Made by a program: the position numbers and the translations under genes. DNA of 64,000 bases from Strongyloides papillosus. Taxonomy: Eukaryota; Nematoda; Chromadorea; Rhabditida; Strongyloididae. A model generated the notes under the pieces. That model had not been told where the DNA came from. It worked only from the letters and a program-made list of their open reading frames with translations, and did no database searches. Position 1 is the first letter of the stretch; each line of letters begins with the position of its first letter. Shown in pieces: positions 30,572-42,602 of the stretch. The stretch lies in the NCBI GenBank assembly GCA_005656395.1, contig SRSI01000068.1, forward strand, positions 434,001 to 498,000, read 5' to 3'.

Positions 30572-32297
30572 CCCTACAAGCAGTAATTCGCTGCACTCTT
30601 CGCTGCTTTGCAGCAATAATTGTTTTTATTTAAATATATAAGATTCTAGAAAAAAAATTGGAAATCCTTTGCTTTATAACAATACAGTTGTAAACTTTCA
30701 AGTGATATTTCATATTTATCATATTTTATATTATTAATAATTACTATTGAAATGCTACATAAATTTTTAAATGTTAAATAGTTATAAAACATGTTTTTTT
30801 TAATTGTATTGTTTTATATTTTTTTAATTTTTAATTCATTTGATATTTTTAAAATTTGAATGGAATTTTAAAAGTGATTAATACCGAAATATAAAATTAA
30901 GAAGAATGTTTATTTTAAACTTCTAAATAGTGAAAAATGTAGGATTCAGTTATTAAATATTATAGTAATTTAAAATACAGATTAGATTTAAATTCTGTTA
31001 CTTTTTTTAAAAACTTTGATAATGTTTTAGATTGATCAAAATATTTTATCATTATTTTGCTTAAGATGATTCAGTTGGGTAGATCAATACCGTAACATAT
31101 TGTATTTTAGAAACGTTATAAAAATTATCTTTAAAAATTAAATGCTTACTCCTTTTTTTCTCATTTTTTTGTTTAATAACTTTTTAAATGTATTATGGAA
31201 ATTAAAATATAGATATTAATATATTTAAATTGATAAACAAATTTCCATCCTAACTTTATGGTACTTAGAGTTTCTTGATTTTCATGAGATTCTACCTTAA
31301 ATATAAGTTGAAGAGGAAATTAGGCTAATTTTTTTTCAATTTTCTTTTCTGAATCCTGATATATCATTTTAAAGTATTAAAATTTATTTTTTAGTCATTT
31401 TTAAGAAGTTTAAAATCCCAAGAATAAAACTTCAAAAATTCAGACTTTTTTATTTTTAACAATATTAGAATGTAAAACTACATCTCGTTTTGAATTTCCA
31501 GATTCAAAAATGACTTTAAGGCAGTGAAGATTGACATACCATAACATTTTATGTAACTATATCTCAAGAATGCTTCGCATTTGTTAGATATCAGTATATA
31601 ACGTTATACATATTAAGATAGGAAAAAGTTCTAATATTGAAAATAATTTCCCGACATCTCTCCCTCTTATAATGTATGTGGGGATATAAATAAATTAAAA
31701 ACAATAAACAGAAGATTGATCATTAAATTGTAATTGTTTTTTATTATCACTATAAAGTAAAAATTTTATTGGTGTTGTCACTATAATTAAAGATATAATA
31801 TTAGAAAAGATATAAGAAGAAAAGAGATACAATAAAGCAATGATATATATTTAAAAATAATGACTTGACCATAGGTATTTCGTCTTTTATAAGCGAATAA
31901 AAGACAATAAAGCCAATGCGCATCAAACATAAGGTATCTGCATGACCTATGTTTGTCACTATAAATACATTGATAAAATGTGCTTATGGTCATTTTTTTA
32001 TATGTCACTTTTTTAAAATTTTTTTATGACGTAATATTAGAGGATAGATAATGTTTGGTTTTATTTTAAGTATCTCGTAATAAATATAAAAAAAATATAT
32101 ATTGTACTTTCTACGAAACAAAGTTTTACCCCGAGAAGTCTGCTGCAATAACAAGTTCTCAACTCAATATTTTTTATAATATAAAAAATTATTAACATAT
32201 TTAATTTTCTCCTAATGTTTTAAACGTATAAATATTAAAAAAAGAATTTTTGGTTACAATAATTTACTAGAACTTTAAGTTTTATTTATACTGTCCT

Positions 32298-32711
32298 TTA
32301 ACATAAGTTACTGTTCCAAATATATCTAAAACCAAACCAATACGTATAGACACAGAATTCTCGAATAACAGTACATTGGGAATTAGAACAAACACAATCT
32401 CCTATATATTGATAGTTCTTATAAGAAGTTTTTACAATTGAGTAAACTTCGAAATATTGAAATTGCCTGTTGTAATATTTACCAGTGCCACCATAAGCTT
32501 CTGTTATTTGATTGCAAGCATCCGGTCTACGGCTTTTGATTTTCTTCGCATTGAGAACTGCATTACAAATTTTTAATTGACATGCAGCAACCGATTGATT
32601 ATAATCTCTTATTCTAGTTCTAGATACGTAAGAAAACTTAGCCCATTGAGTAGTAGGAATAAAGTGTAAAAATAAAACAGTTATCAAATAAAAAATTGCA
32701 ATAACTCTCAT
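32298..32711 (-). CDS. Secreted 8-cysteine protein, paralogue B
   Basis: A 137-residue frame starting MRVIAIFYLITVLFL, with a signal peptide of about 22 residues. It aligns along its whole length with the gene at 29408: SVAACQLKIC, PDACNQI, the YSIVKTSYKNYQYIGDC block, and FCVYTYWFGF before a terminal Cys. All eight cysteines are conserved, while the stretch between the last cysteines is the most variable. The upstream ~280 bases are shared too, so this was a duplication of gene plus promoter with an offset of about 2.88 kb. The family is unknown. Retained frame and cysteines argue that both copies are functional. Confidence 0.75.
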   Translation of the reverse strand: MRVIAIFYLITVLFLHFIPTTQWAKFSYVSRTRIRDYNQSVAACQLKICNAVLNAKKIKSRRPDACNQITEAYGGTGKYYNRQFQYFEVYSIVKTSYKNYQYIGDCVCSNSQCTVIREFCVYTYWFGFRYIWNSNLC

Positions 32712-33706
32712 CTTTTTCCAATATAATTAAAATATTTTTTTAAAAATATTTATATCATCGAAAAATGGAGTTGTATACACGTAAAAAAGGACAGAGATCA
32801 ACCAAAATATATTAACTTTGTCCCACCTTGTTAAATTATATTTTTTTTAACTTGCGACTAATTTTATCGCAATTATTTCAAACATGAAAATTAAAACAAC
32901 AATAGGATATCTTTAAAATAAGTTTCCATTCTTCTGTGGTATTATTTTTTTTAAAGTTGAATTTTCTTTCCACAATACATTTAAAAATACAGGACAAGAA
33001 GTCAATTTTGCTTCAAATTATAAATACTTTTAAAAAAAGCATCTATTAACGTATTTGTTATCGCATAATTTTTTTTTAAATTTGAAAAAAAATGGTTTTT
33101 TTTTACAGTTAGGCACATTTTATTAATTCATTGTTTAATTTTTTGAAATCTATATTTTTTGTGTGTACAACTGAGTAAATAAAAAAATTAATAGCTAAAT
33201 CTACACATAAATTTCCATGTTAACATCTAAAAAATTTGACAATTATGGAATACAACTTTTATTTTTGATATAGTATCAAATAAAAATGAAGATTGAAATT
33301 TTGCGTACATAAAATGATGTCATACGATAAAAAAAAGCTAAGTTGAAATCAACATAAAAAAAAGTTAAGAAGAGACAATTTAATGGGACTTAAATAATTA
33401 TTCATTGATAAGAAAGGATATATGATAAAACAAGAAACACAAGTGGAAAATAAGATATAACCTCCTACTATTAAAATACAAAAAATCAAAACACCTTATT
33501 CATGCATGTTCACAAAACTAAAGTTCTAAAGTACTTTTTAAATATTAAGCATCAAAAATTGAAGAAAAACAGGGATAATAATCAAGTAAAAAACAAACTT
33601 CATGTAGCTAAATTTTATTAAATCAAACGACTAATCATTTTACAATAAATACATTAAATCTACCTATTTACATATAATACAAATAATATACAAAAAATTA
33701 AAAAAA
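32712..33706. other. Upstream block of paralogue B and AT-rich spacer
   Basis: Positions 32770-33013 correspond to the duplicated promoter block (core at 32813-32828). Beyond that there is only A/T-rich sequence up to the convergent-side 3' end of the MUT-7-like gene. Confidence 0.5.
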
Positions 33707-36414
33707 CTAGAATTTGTGGCTTGCTGAAAATGTATTACAGCTACGACATAACATGAAATCATGTGGAGTATGATAAATTTTAAGAAAGGCATTCTGTTTT
33801 TGTTGTGGTAGATTTGTCCACTCGTTATTTTGTGTAAACATTATTGTCTTATTTTTTACATCAATTACATAATCTTTTGAATGGTACAAACCAGTAATAG
33901 AATTATATAAACCATTCTCTTTATCTTCATGTAAATTTTTTTCAAGACTTTCCTCAGAAATCTCATCGAAATTTGTAATATGTTTGTGATTATCTATGTC
34001 GCTCAAAAAAGCATCATAATACATAAATAAAAGTAGAAGACGACTGACGATAACAATATCACCTCCAAAACAATCGTTACATCTTTGGGCAACGAGTTTT
34101 TTTTCGAATCTAACTTTCAATTCTTTAAAAATGTATAAGACTTTATCTTCCAGTGAATCATCATGGTTTAGGGAAATTATGCGATTGTAACGATTATTAC
34201 GTTTCCACTGATTTACAGCTTTACCAACTGATAATATTATTGTATCATCACTTTCTAAAGGTCTATTATTTTTAACTTCAGCTGTATTAATTTTGAACCC
34301 TAAGATTGATAGAATAGATCGTAGATTAAGGATCATTGAATCAACATAAAGTTTAAAATCTGCTGATACATTAGTATATGAAAGAAGTTCAGTGTCATTC
34401 TTGATGTATTCTATAATCTCTGAGATCGATGAGTTTTCTTTTTTCTTCTTTATTTTATTATCATCATTTATCTTAGGCGTTGGATTCTTATCTTGAGTAG
34501 AATATTTACTTATATCTTCCAACTTTGAAAATAAAGCATCATCATTAATAATTTCTTTAATTGTCTTATATATTAAAATTAATACAAAAGCATCAGTCGC
34601 AGCATACTTTATCATATCTAAAGGTAATGGTCTTAACCTCCATGATGCAAATTGAAATTCTTTTTCCATATCCAATCCAGTAATACTTTTAGCAATATCC
34701 TTAAGAGATACCCTATCAACCTCTACGATAAAATTGTCTTTTAGGAATTTCAAAAACCTGGGTTCTTTTAATGAATTTATATATAATAATTGAACGTCAA
34801 CAATGCGCTTAGAAGGATTATTAAGATTCTCCTCATCAATGTCATTTAAAATATTTTGCAACATCTTAAAATCATTTTTGTAGTCAAAGAATAATATTGG
34901 ACATTTAGATGTTATAAAAAGAAATTCCATTAAATCTCTCCAACACTTTTTTTTAACAGAAACTTTTAAAGCATCAAAAATTAGTACACCATTTGAAATG
35001 GCAATCTGACACAAACTCAATCCACCACCAACTGCATTTGGTAAAAATTCTGTATCAACACCTATTAATTCAGCGTCATTTAGCCATGATAATGCCTCCT
35101 CAAAATGTTCTTCATTTTGAACAAGATAGACATCTATCTTCCCAAAAATCTTTGTATATGGTTCTAGATTTTCTGTTATAATAACCTCTTGTCTTGTTCC
35201 ATTATATAATTCTTCAATATCAATGTCACGTTCAATTAAAAGTTTAAACCTTTTACTATAATTATTTATGATATCCTCTTTGTTAAAGTATTCTTTGGAA
35301 CTTTCATCAATATATTCTTTCAATTTTGGCATAAAAAAGATGGTAAAAAAAACAAATCTCTTCACCATGTTTCATGTCGTAGAAGGTTTTGATGAATGTT
35401 TGGAAGGCATCGGGACAGTTGCCTAGTTCTGATAAGACATGTTGGTAGAAATTAACTAAAGCTGTGGATGATTCTCCATTTCTAATACCCTTTAGATATC
35501 CTCCATAATGGAAAGTAAGTCTATCCATTAGTTTATAAATGTGAGTATGCAGTATAACTTCTTCTTTCATATCAAATCTTTTTACAACATTACTAATAAG
35601 TTTGTCAATAGTTTTTATCTCCAGTATATTATGAATATCCTTAAGGTATTGATATTTTTCGCAATACCTTCCAACAAACTGTTTTAGTTTGTTTCTAAAT
35701 GATTCTTTATATTCTCTGAAGCATATATTAATTGGTATAAGTCTATCAAAAAACTTTATGACTCTAGCTCTTCTATCCTCATCAATTTTATCAAGAAATT
35801 CTAGCCTCTTCACATTCTCCGCCATTATTTTCTTCTTTTTAAGCACATACAACCCATAAATATGTTCTTCAATAGCATCATAAATCTCAAAATAATCACT
35901 CCAAAAAAAGAATCCATTTTTTTCCGGGTCACGAGACATTGATGACAAAGTTTTGTGGAGATATGGATGCATTTCTATACTAGATAATTCAAAGATATTA
36001 GATATTGCCGGGAGTATTCGCTTAACTAATTTAAACGATTTTTCTCTTAATATATTGATTACTTTAACCTAAAAATATATATTGATAAAATAATAATCTA
36101 TATAAACTTACTTTAACTTCACATGTTAGAAGTGATCTCCACACCTCTCGTGCTTGTGGTGTTGATAGATAACGTTCATACACTTCAATAACATTCCTTA
36201 TATAGTTATGTCCAACATTGTTGTTTCCATCAGAAGCATGGTAGAGGAGATAGATAAAAAGGACCGTTTGGTTGCAGGTTAATTTGCACTCAGCATTCCC
36301 AAATAGAGTAATAAGAAATTTATTTTTCTCCTCATCTGTTGGACTGGTATTCTTTTTTATGGACTCCAATACGGTTCCCAGTATTGCCAAATCATTTTTT
36401 TGCTCCAAATTCAT
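33707..36414 (-). CDS. mut-7: MUT-7/EXD3-like 3'-5' exoribonuclease
   Basis: A DEDDy-family 3'-5' exonuclease related to C. elegans MUT-7, a mutator-focus protein needed for RNAi, siRNA amplification and transposon silencing. Three exons, 36112-36414, 35366-36068 and 33707-35316, give 871 aa. The introns are 43 and 49 bp with phases that fit exactly. The N-terminal ~330 residues are helical. The exonuclease domain follows: GVDTEF with catalytic Asp/Glu at about residue 421, a central FFDYKND segment, and the Y-x3-D motif (KYAATDAF) at about 572. A conserved C-terminal domain carries a CNDC zinc-knuckle-like pair at about 745. It lies 224 bp downstream of the nuclear receptor on the same strand, so an operon is possible. 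The exonuclease class is sure; orthology to mut-7 is likely from size and architecture. Confidence 0.8.
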
Positions 36415-36638
36415 GATTTCAGAGTTCAGATGAAAGACGTTATTAAAAGTTCTAATTTTTTAGCAAAAAATACTTTATACCAAAGAGAAAACTGAAATTC
36501 TTCCGATAACGAAAATATATAGAATTGTTAATCTTATCAAGTACTTTTAAATAATAACAACGAGAGATATCGTACCAATAAATTTATTTATTACAAACTA
36601 ATTTAGATAATAAAAAAAATTAAAAAATTTTATATTAA

Positions 36639-38090
36639 TTAAATTTTGTCCATGGAATCATCTTCAGTCGAGTTACCTTCTTTTATTTCATCTTCACTAG
36701 TTACACTAGATTCTCCAATGTATTGTTCTATTAATGCTCCAGCGTTATTAAAATTGAATACATCCCTTAGAATTTTGTTTTTCATTATCATTTTTGAGAG
36801 GATGTCAAGTATTGGTGATATACAATTTATGAGATCATATAATCTTATAGAACATGTTAAGAAATCATACCTTCTACATTTAACGAAAGATTCTATAACA
36901 CTCTCTTTTAGTACCAATACACAATCAGAACCATCACTTGTTAGATCATTAGCATTATTGTTTAGAAATAGTGCTGCCTTAATGATTATGAGTTCCACAT
37001 GAGATAGTCTAAGTCTAATCATTTTTTTGACTAATTCACGTAGTTTTTTGCCAAAATACTTATTAAATATTCTCTTATCGTCTGATTCATCGTACTTTTC
37101 ATTGATGATCTTTTCAATCGCATCAATGATATTTTCATTTTCCATTGCACGATACATTAGGGATAATATAATATTTTTGCAGACAAATTTTTCTGTCAAC
37201 AATGCTTTATCGTCTGCTTGTAAATCAATAAATTTTCCAATCGCATCCGCCCACTGAACAGAGGATTCAAGCATCGCGTCAAGTGGTTTAATTAATCCAT
37301 CACTGTAGACGATTTCTCCATTATCTGCAGTAGTTTCCTAAAAAAATATATAATAATCTTTATGATATCAAAAGATAACTTACAAAAAATATTTGAGCTT
37401 TATAACAGTGCCATTTCTTGGGATGTTTCATTATATTTTCACACTCAACTAAATCATCCAAAATAGTCTCTTCTGGTTGTGACATGGACTGAATTGAACT
37501 ATTTTGTACAAGTTGACTTTTATCTTCTTTAGAGCAATCCTTTTTTATTCCCATATCTGTTGTGTTAGTGGGAGAAACAGTTGAAGCCTTAATTTCAAAA
37601 AATTTGTTTGATAATTTATCATTTGCTTTTTTCTTGTTAAATTTAGTACTTTTAAACTTCTTCACGTAGTGTTTTTTATTTTTCTCCCAATGTTCTCTTC
37701 TCATTCCACTATCAAAACATTTCTTTAATCTACAGTATTTACATTTTGTTCTTTTTTCTAAAAACATAATAAATATAAAATTATTAAATTAATATCAATA
37801 ACATACCTTTTGTGATATTACATTTTCCCTTAAACTTGCACGCAAGTTGAACGTTATCGTCGAGGCATTTTTTAAAAAAGCACTGAAATAAAAATAATAT
37901 TATCATCCTTACAGACGGAGATTCTTACCATACAAGCTGAACATGAAATAGCACCATAATATTCTCTAGTTGCTTTATCCCCACATATAGAACAAATACT
38001 ATTTTCTGGCAATATTATTTTACGTTGTTTTTTCACATTTTTTTGTGTGCCGTTAGAAATATTTGATGATTCATTATGAACTTTTTCCAT
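36639..38090 (-). CDS. Nuclear hormone receptor
   Basis: A ligand-regulated-type transcription factor. Four exons, 37929-38090, 37807-37882, 37384-37757 and 36639-37337, give 436 aa with introns of 46-49 bp. Splicing rebuilds a complete C4 DNA-binding domain. The first finger is CSIC...CSAC with the FFKK P-box helix, where the residue before FFKK is Cys. The second finger is CKFKGKCNITK...KCKYCRLKKCFDSGM. Six codons earlier an acceptor-like TTTTCAG precedes the chosen ATG, arguing against the longer frame. The region after the DNA-binding domain is a basic, low-complexity hinge. The last ~230 residues are helical and resemble a ligand-binding domain weakly (MIRLRLSHVELIIIKAALF). It is a nematode-type supplementary NHR; the specific orthologue is not assignable. 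Confidence 0.88.
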
Positions 38091-38887
38091 ATTTATAAAA
38101 ATCTGAAAATTAATAATTGTAAATTTCTTAATCAATTAGAAAATTATTTTAATTAAAAAACTCGTAAATTTAAAGTTATAATTAAATTAGGTACCAAAAA
38201 TTAATATGATAGTTAATAGGAGTAAAATATATAACATTTTGGTATGTAGTTAAAAAAACGGCTAAAATATATCGTTAAACTCATGCATTATCGATAAGAG
38301 GTCAAAAAATAAGGGAATAACTATGTATAAAAAAATTAGATATGAAATTAAAATATGATATAACAAGTGCAATGTTCAGATTTTTGGAATATTATATTGT
38401 TTTATTGAGTCATAGGACAAACGATAGATTAACTATTCGAAAGTTAATAGTACAGAAGTCAATGTTTAATTATAATTTAAACGGTATTTTAAAATGTAAT
38501 GTTTTTATTATTACAAATTTTCATCATTAAATGACATGTTATTTTCCGTTTTATTATCTTCTTTTCACATCTATTAGAAATCAAAAAATCTTATACATTA
38601 AAAAGAAAATCATAAAAGAGACATCAATAAATAGTTTTATTTGAAGCACATTAAATATTTTTTCAATACATACAAATACCATGAATAAAAAAATGTCGTT
38701 ACCACAATTATTTTAATTGTATTTTGGGAAACAATTAATTTTTTAAATTATTTTTTTTTGCTTTAGATTTTATTTACAAAATAACTGTACCACGAAGACT
38801 CGGGTTATAAGAAGAAGGTCACTTCACTCCTTTTTTACAAGTTCTTCAAATTTATCCTCTTTGTTTTCCAATGATATTTCTACAGAT
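38091..38887. other. Divergent promoter region between NHR and nxf-1
   Basis: An acceptor-like TTTTCAG at about 38105 (minus) and another, GCTTTAG, ending at 38766 (plus) are probable trans-splice sites for the two divergent genes. A 62-codon plus frame at 38342 looks non-coding. From 38767 to the nxf-1 ATG the frame is open but has no ATG. Confidence 0.5.
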
Positions 38888-41027
38888 ATGTATAGGAGAA
38901 GTGATGTAAAATCTAAATCTCGTATGATTTTTGCTGGCTTTAACTCTGATTTTGTCATAAAATATAATACAGACGATCATAATGATTCATTTAATCGCTT
39001 CAACAGTAACAATGGAAAAAATGGACAGGTATCTCAAAATATCAGTAAAGACCATGGTGATAGAAAATTTCAAAGAGACTCACTCACGGAATCTGGGTAT
39101 TTGAATCAAAAAGAAGTCATGTTTAAGGTTGATGTAAGTTTTAAAGAACATTAAAGTTTAAATATTTTTTCTAATTAACTTTTTAGGTAAAAGGGTGTGG
39201 CCAATGCTCAAGTCATGAGATAATTACAGAGATTCAAGGGTATACCATACCGTTCATTCCATTTTTCCCTTTTCGAACGGATAAAGGTGATATATCTTTT
39301 CTTGTAAAGGACTCAACAGTTGCAATGAGCTTGCAACAACTTTCTAGAAGAGTTACAAATCCTAGAACAAGTACAAATCTTTTCATTTTAATAAAAAAGA
39401 AAACTTGTTCATTTAATAGATTACCTGTTGATCTTAAAAATTTAATAGAAATTGTCTGCGAAGGTAGACTCACAGATGATAAAAAAACCTTGGATTTATC
39501 AAACTTCAGTTCTGATCCACTTTTCAAAAGTAAAGGTATCATTGTATCACTTCAAAGAGTAGAGGTTTGCAATGCTGTAATTGAGTTTATTTTTAATAAG
39601 TGTTCAGAAGCTGTTAGATTGTCTCTCAAAAATACAGGCTTAAGGGATTTATATGCCATTTCATCAATGGTATATGCAGTACCAATGTTAAAAATTTTAG
39701 ATTTATCATGTAACTTTATTGATAATGTTTCGGAACTAAGTAGAATACGTACATGGAAAATTGAGGAGCTGTTTCTTGAAAATACTGGTATCTCAAATCT
39801 CTTTACTAAAACTTCAGAATATTCCAGGTTAGCTTTATTTTATATTCTTTTTTGATTGTTACATAAAATCAAAGAATCATGGAGGTTCTAATAATGTATT
39901 GAAAATTATTTCAGAGCTATACGAGAATATTTTCCTTATCTTAAAACTTTGGTATGTTTACAAAGTTGGTAAATTATAATATTTTTTCAGGATGGAATAC
40001 CTGTAAAAGTTAATGATTGGGGTCCTATTTTTAATAATAAGAAAGATGTTATCATTAAACCAAGTTTCTTTCCCTCGAAAGATATTGAAACATTTTTAAA
40101 GATGTTTGTTGCGCAATATTACGACATTTTTGATGGACCAAATGGGATAACCACAAGAAAACAACTTTCTGATGCCTATGATGAAAACGCCATATTTTCT
40201 CACGTCTTTGAAGCCATAAATGATGGAAATCAAGATAGAGTATCAAAAAGTTTAGAAATACTTCGTGGACCTATTTACAAATTACATAAAAAAAGTTCGC
40301 ACAACATCTTATTAGAACATGCATTTGCTTTTCGTAGAGATGAAACATACGGAAAAGGTATTCTTGAAATTTTAGCAATGCTTTGTAGACTTCCTCCAAC
40401 AGAACACATTCGTGAGAGTTTCGTAATGGATGTTTGCATGGTAACTGTAAGTTTAACTATATATGTTTTTAATGAAGTCAATTTTTTTAAGAGCAAAGTC
40501 GTAATATTTACAATACAGGGATTGTTTAATGATGGAGAAGAGTATTTTGCTTCTTCAAAATTGAAAACTAATTTAAAATATTTCACTCGTAGTTTTGTCT
40601 GCCAACCAAAAGGAGGATCGTAAGTTGTATTTTCATGAAAATCCTTATTTAATGATTTAGAGCTCTTTCAATAGTATCGGATATTTTAACTATTCACCCT
40701 ATTGACCAAGAATGTACTTCAAAGTATGAAAAATATTGTATGGACTTAAAAAATATGCAACTCACTTCAACTGTTGCATCAGAAATTAGTAATTGTCAAA
40801 CAAATATGGAAAATATACCAATTGTTGAAGGCGCATTTACATCTTCAATAAATAAAAATAATGTGGAGGTTCAGAATGCAATGGTTAGATCTTTTATGGA
40901 ACAAAGTGGCATGAACGAAATTTGGAGTAGACATTGCCTCGAAGAGTCTGATTGGAATTTTTCTCTTGCTGGTGATAGATTTTTAAGTGTCAGAGATTCA
41001 ATCCCTGCAGAAGCTTTTAAAAAGTAA
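38888..41027 (+). CDS. nxf-1: NXF1/TAP family mRNA export receptor
   Basis: NXF1 carries mRNPs through the nuclear pore with its partner NXT1/p15. Six exons (38888-39133, 39187-39827, 39915-39951, 39991-40446, 40519-40619, 40661-41027) give 615 aa, matching human NXF1 (619 aa). Order of domains: basic N-terminus, RRM-like fold (from VKGCGQC), LRR domain (LRDLYAISSMVYAVPMLKIL), NTF2-like domain (MFVAQYYDIFDG to SFVCQPKGGS), and a C-terminal UBA/TAP-C domain (SFMEQSGMNEIWSRHCLEE) that binds FG nucleoporins. The 37-base exon 39915-39951 is unusually small but keeps frame. The ATG at 38888 is the first in the open frame; the frame is open back to 38767, so an upstream exon remains possible. Confidence 0.92.
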
Positions 41028-41453
41028 TTAAATAACCTTAGTAGTTTTTTCCAATGTTCTCATTTATTTGTTCTATAAGTAAGGACTTTTAAAAAGTGCT
41101 ACTGTAGATATTTCTTAAGTAATAAAAGTTATTTGATTACAAGTGCGTTATCATAGGAAGTTTTATTGGTTATTATCAGTTATATTGTAAAATAGATTTA
41201 AAGCTAATCATTTTTCTCTTTAATTTGTTGATTTTATTATAAGAGGTGAAGTATAAAAAAGACTGTATCTAGAAAATTTATTTTGTTTTAAGAGAATACA
41301 TCATGTTAATGAGTTAAATAAAATATTAATTGATTAATGTATTGTGGTATAACACAATATTTATTATATGGACATTATTTAATTTTAATTTATCGATATT
41401 ATTATTATGGAAATTCATTTTTGGTACTAAAAATTAGAATTTTGAATTCAGAT
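41028..41453. other. Convergent 3' flank
   Basis: A/T-rich sequence between the 3' ends of nxf-1 (+) and the kinase (-). I see nothing beyond likely polyadenylation sequence such as AATAAA-like runs. Confidence 0.5.
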
Positions 41454-42446
41454 CTATATTGTTTTAGATATTTTCTTTTTTTGCCAATCAAACGCCTTAT
41501 CATTTGAAAATCTACAATTCTTTTGGATCTCTTTAAGTTTCTCATAAAATGGAGTGAAAGGAACTTTTCCCCTCATTATATCATTTGGTTTTTTTATCAA
41601 ATGAGGTGGAGTCAAATCACCAACCATTCTGACTAAACTCTTATAATCTGATGGAACTAATTTTCTGAAAATTCTATAAGGTTCCTTCCCAGCAAACAGA
41701 TCCATTTTCATATGTTTAATTTCTATTAAATCGGTTTCCCTTGACCAAAAAATAGAACCTTGATTATGGAAATTCATTATGGAGATTACCCAAGATTCAA
41801 AATCATCTTTTGGATATTGAAAGACACTAAGATGAGCTGAACGGCTGCAATATTTTATAGTTCCGGCAAAGTTTGGTCTATCTATTAGGCCATGAGTGAA
41901 TTGTTTTCCTGTGTAACAACGTACAAGACCAAAATCTAATAAATAAATTATGTCTTCTCTACCCTCACCACCAATAGTATAATTTTGGGGTTTTATATCT
42001 CTATGAACAAAACCAGCATTATGAAAAGCTTCTAATGCTTCTAAAGTTTGTTCAGCTATCCTCCAACATGTATTATCACTAAACCGTCTATTTTTTTGTT
42101 GAACTTGAAGATCATAAAGAGATTTTCCAACGAGAGTCATTAGCATATAACGTAGTGGTGGAAAAGTACCACGATCAACAATTTTAATAAAATGCTTTTT
42201 TTGATTTTCATCTTGAAGAGCTTGAATTTCAAGTAAGATTGTTTCCTCCCATAGTAGACGTGGTTGGAATTTATCGTGTTTTCCTGGTATAAGCTCTGTC
42301 TTTACGGCATATTTTCCCTTAGTATTAACTTCTTCAACCAAATAAACTGCACCGAAACCACCTTGACCCAAAAGTTTTAAAACTCTAAACTGACAAAAAT
42401 CACAATTTAGAGTTCTATTTTTTTTTAAATGTGGTATTGATGGCAT
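41454..42446 (-). CDS. CK1-family (TTBK-like) serine/threonine kinase
   Basis: An intronless 330-residue kinase made almost entirely of the catalytic domain. The glycine loop is GQGGFGAVY, the VAIK-type lysine is in YAVKTE, the catalytic loop is HRDIKPQN, and the DFG is in LLDFGLVR. The activation segment GTIKYCSRSAHL is the CK1-group signature replacing APE. DFESWV follows, in the form seen in TTBK and the expanded nematode TTBL subfamily. All catalytic residues are present. Many worm members are expressed in the male germline; whether this one is cannot be told from sequence. Start chosen at MPSIPHLKK, the first ATG after A/T-rich DNA. Confidence 0.92.
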   Translation of the reverse strand: MPSIPHLKKNRTLNCDFCQFRVLKLLGQGGFGAVYLVEEVNTKGKYAVKTELIPGKHDKFQPRLLWEETILLEIQALQDENQKKHFIKIVDRGTFPPLRYMLMTLVGKSLYDLQVQQKNRRFSDNTCWRIAEQTLEALEAFHNAGFVHRDIKPQNYTIGGEGREDIIYLLDFGLVRCYTGKQFTHGLIDRPNFAGTIKYCSRSAHLSVFQYPKDDFESWVISIMNFHNQGSIFWSRETDLIEIKHMKMDLFAGKEPYRIFRKLVPSDYKSLVRMVGDLTPPHLIKKPNDIMRGKVPFTPFYEKLKEIQKNCRFSNDKAFDWQKKKISKTI

Positions 42447-42602
42447 ACTAATATTTCATTCCAAAAAAACTCATTTTATCTTATCAATTTTAAAAAATTT
42501 ATATTTATTTAATATTCATAATATTCAATAATATTTAAATTTTATGTCGTTTTAAAAAAATTATGCTTTTAAATTTTTTAAAATATTTTTCTATTAAAAA
42601 AA

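Larger units (their letters stand above)
29840..32297. other. Spacer between the two secreted paralogues
   Basis: Positions 29840 to about 30133 are the upstream block shared with paralogue B. Then comes a MITE-like inverted-repeat segment (30135-30571), which ends next to a GCTGC/GCAGC hairpin at about 30583-30614. The rest is A/T-rich without coding signal. A 73-codon minus frame at 31787-32008 is not convincing. Confidence 0.5.

Noticed and set aside
31787..32008. 73-codon minus frame between the secreted paralogues
   Set aside because: Rich in Tyr, Ile and Leu from AT runs, with no signal peptide pattern and no paralogue despite the duplicated context.
38091..38135. Longer N-terminus of the nuclear receptor
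   Set aside because: An acceptor-like TTTTCAG lies inside the extension, marking a trans-splice site just upstream of the ATG at 38090.
38342..38530. 62-codon plus frame between NHR and nxf-1
   Set aside because: No coding features, and it lies within the divergent promoter region.
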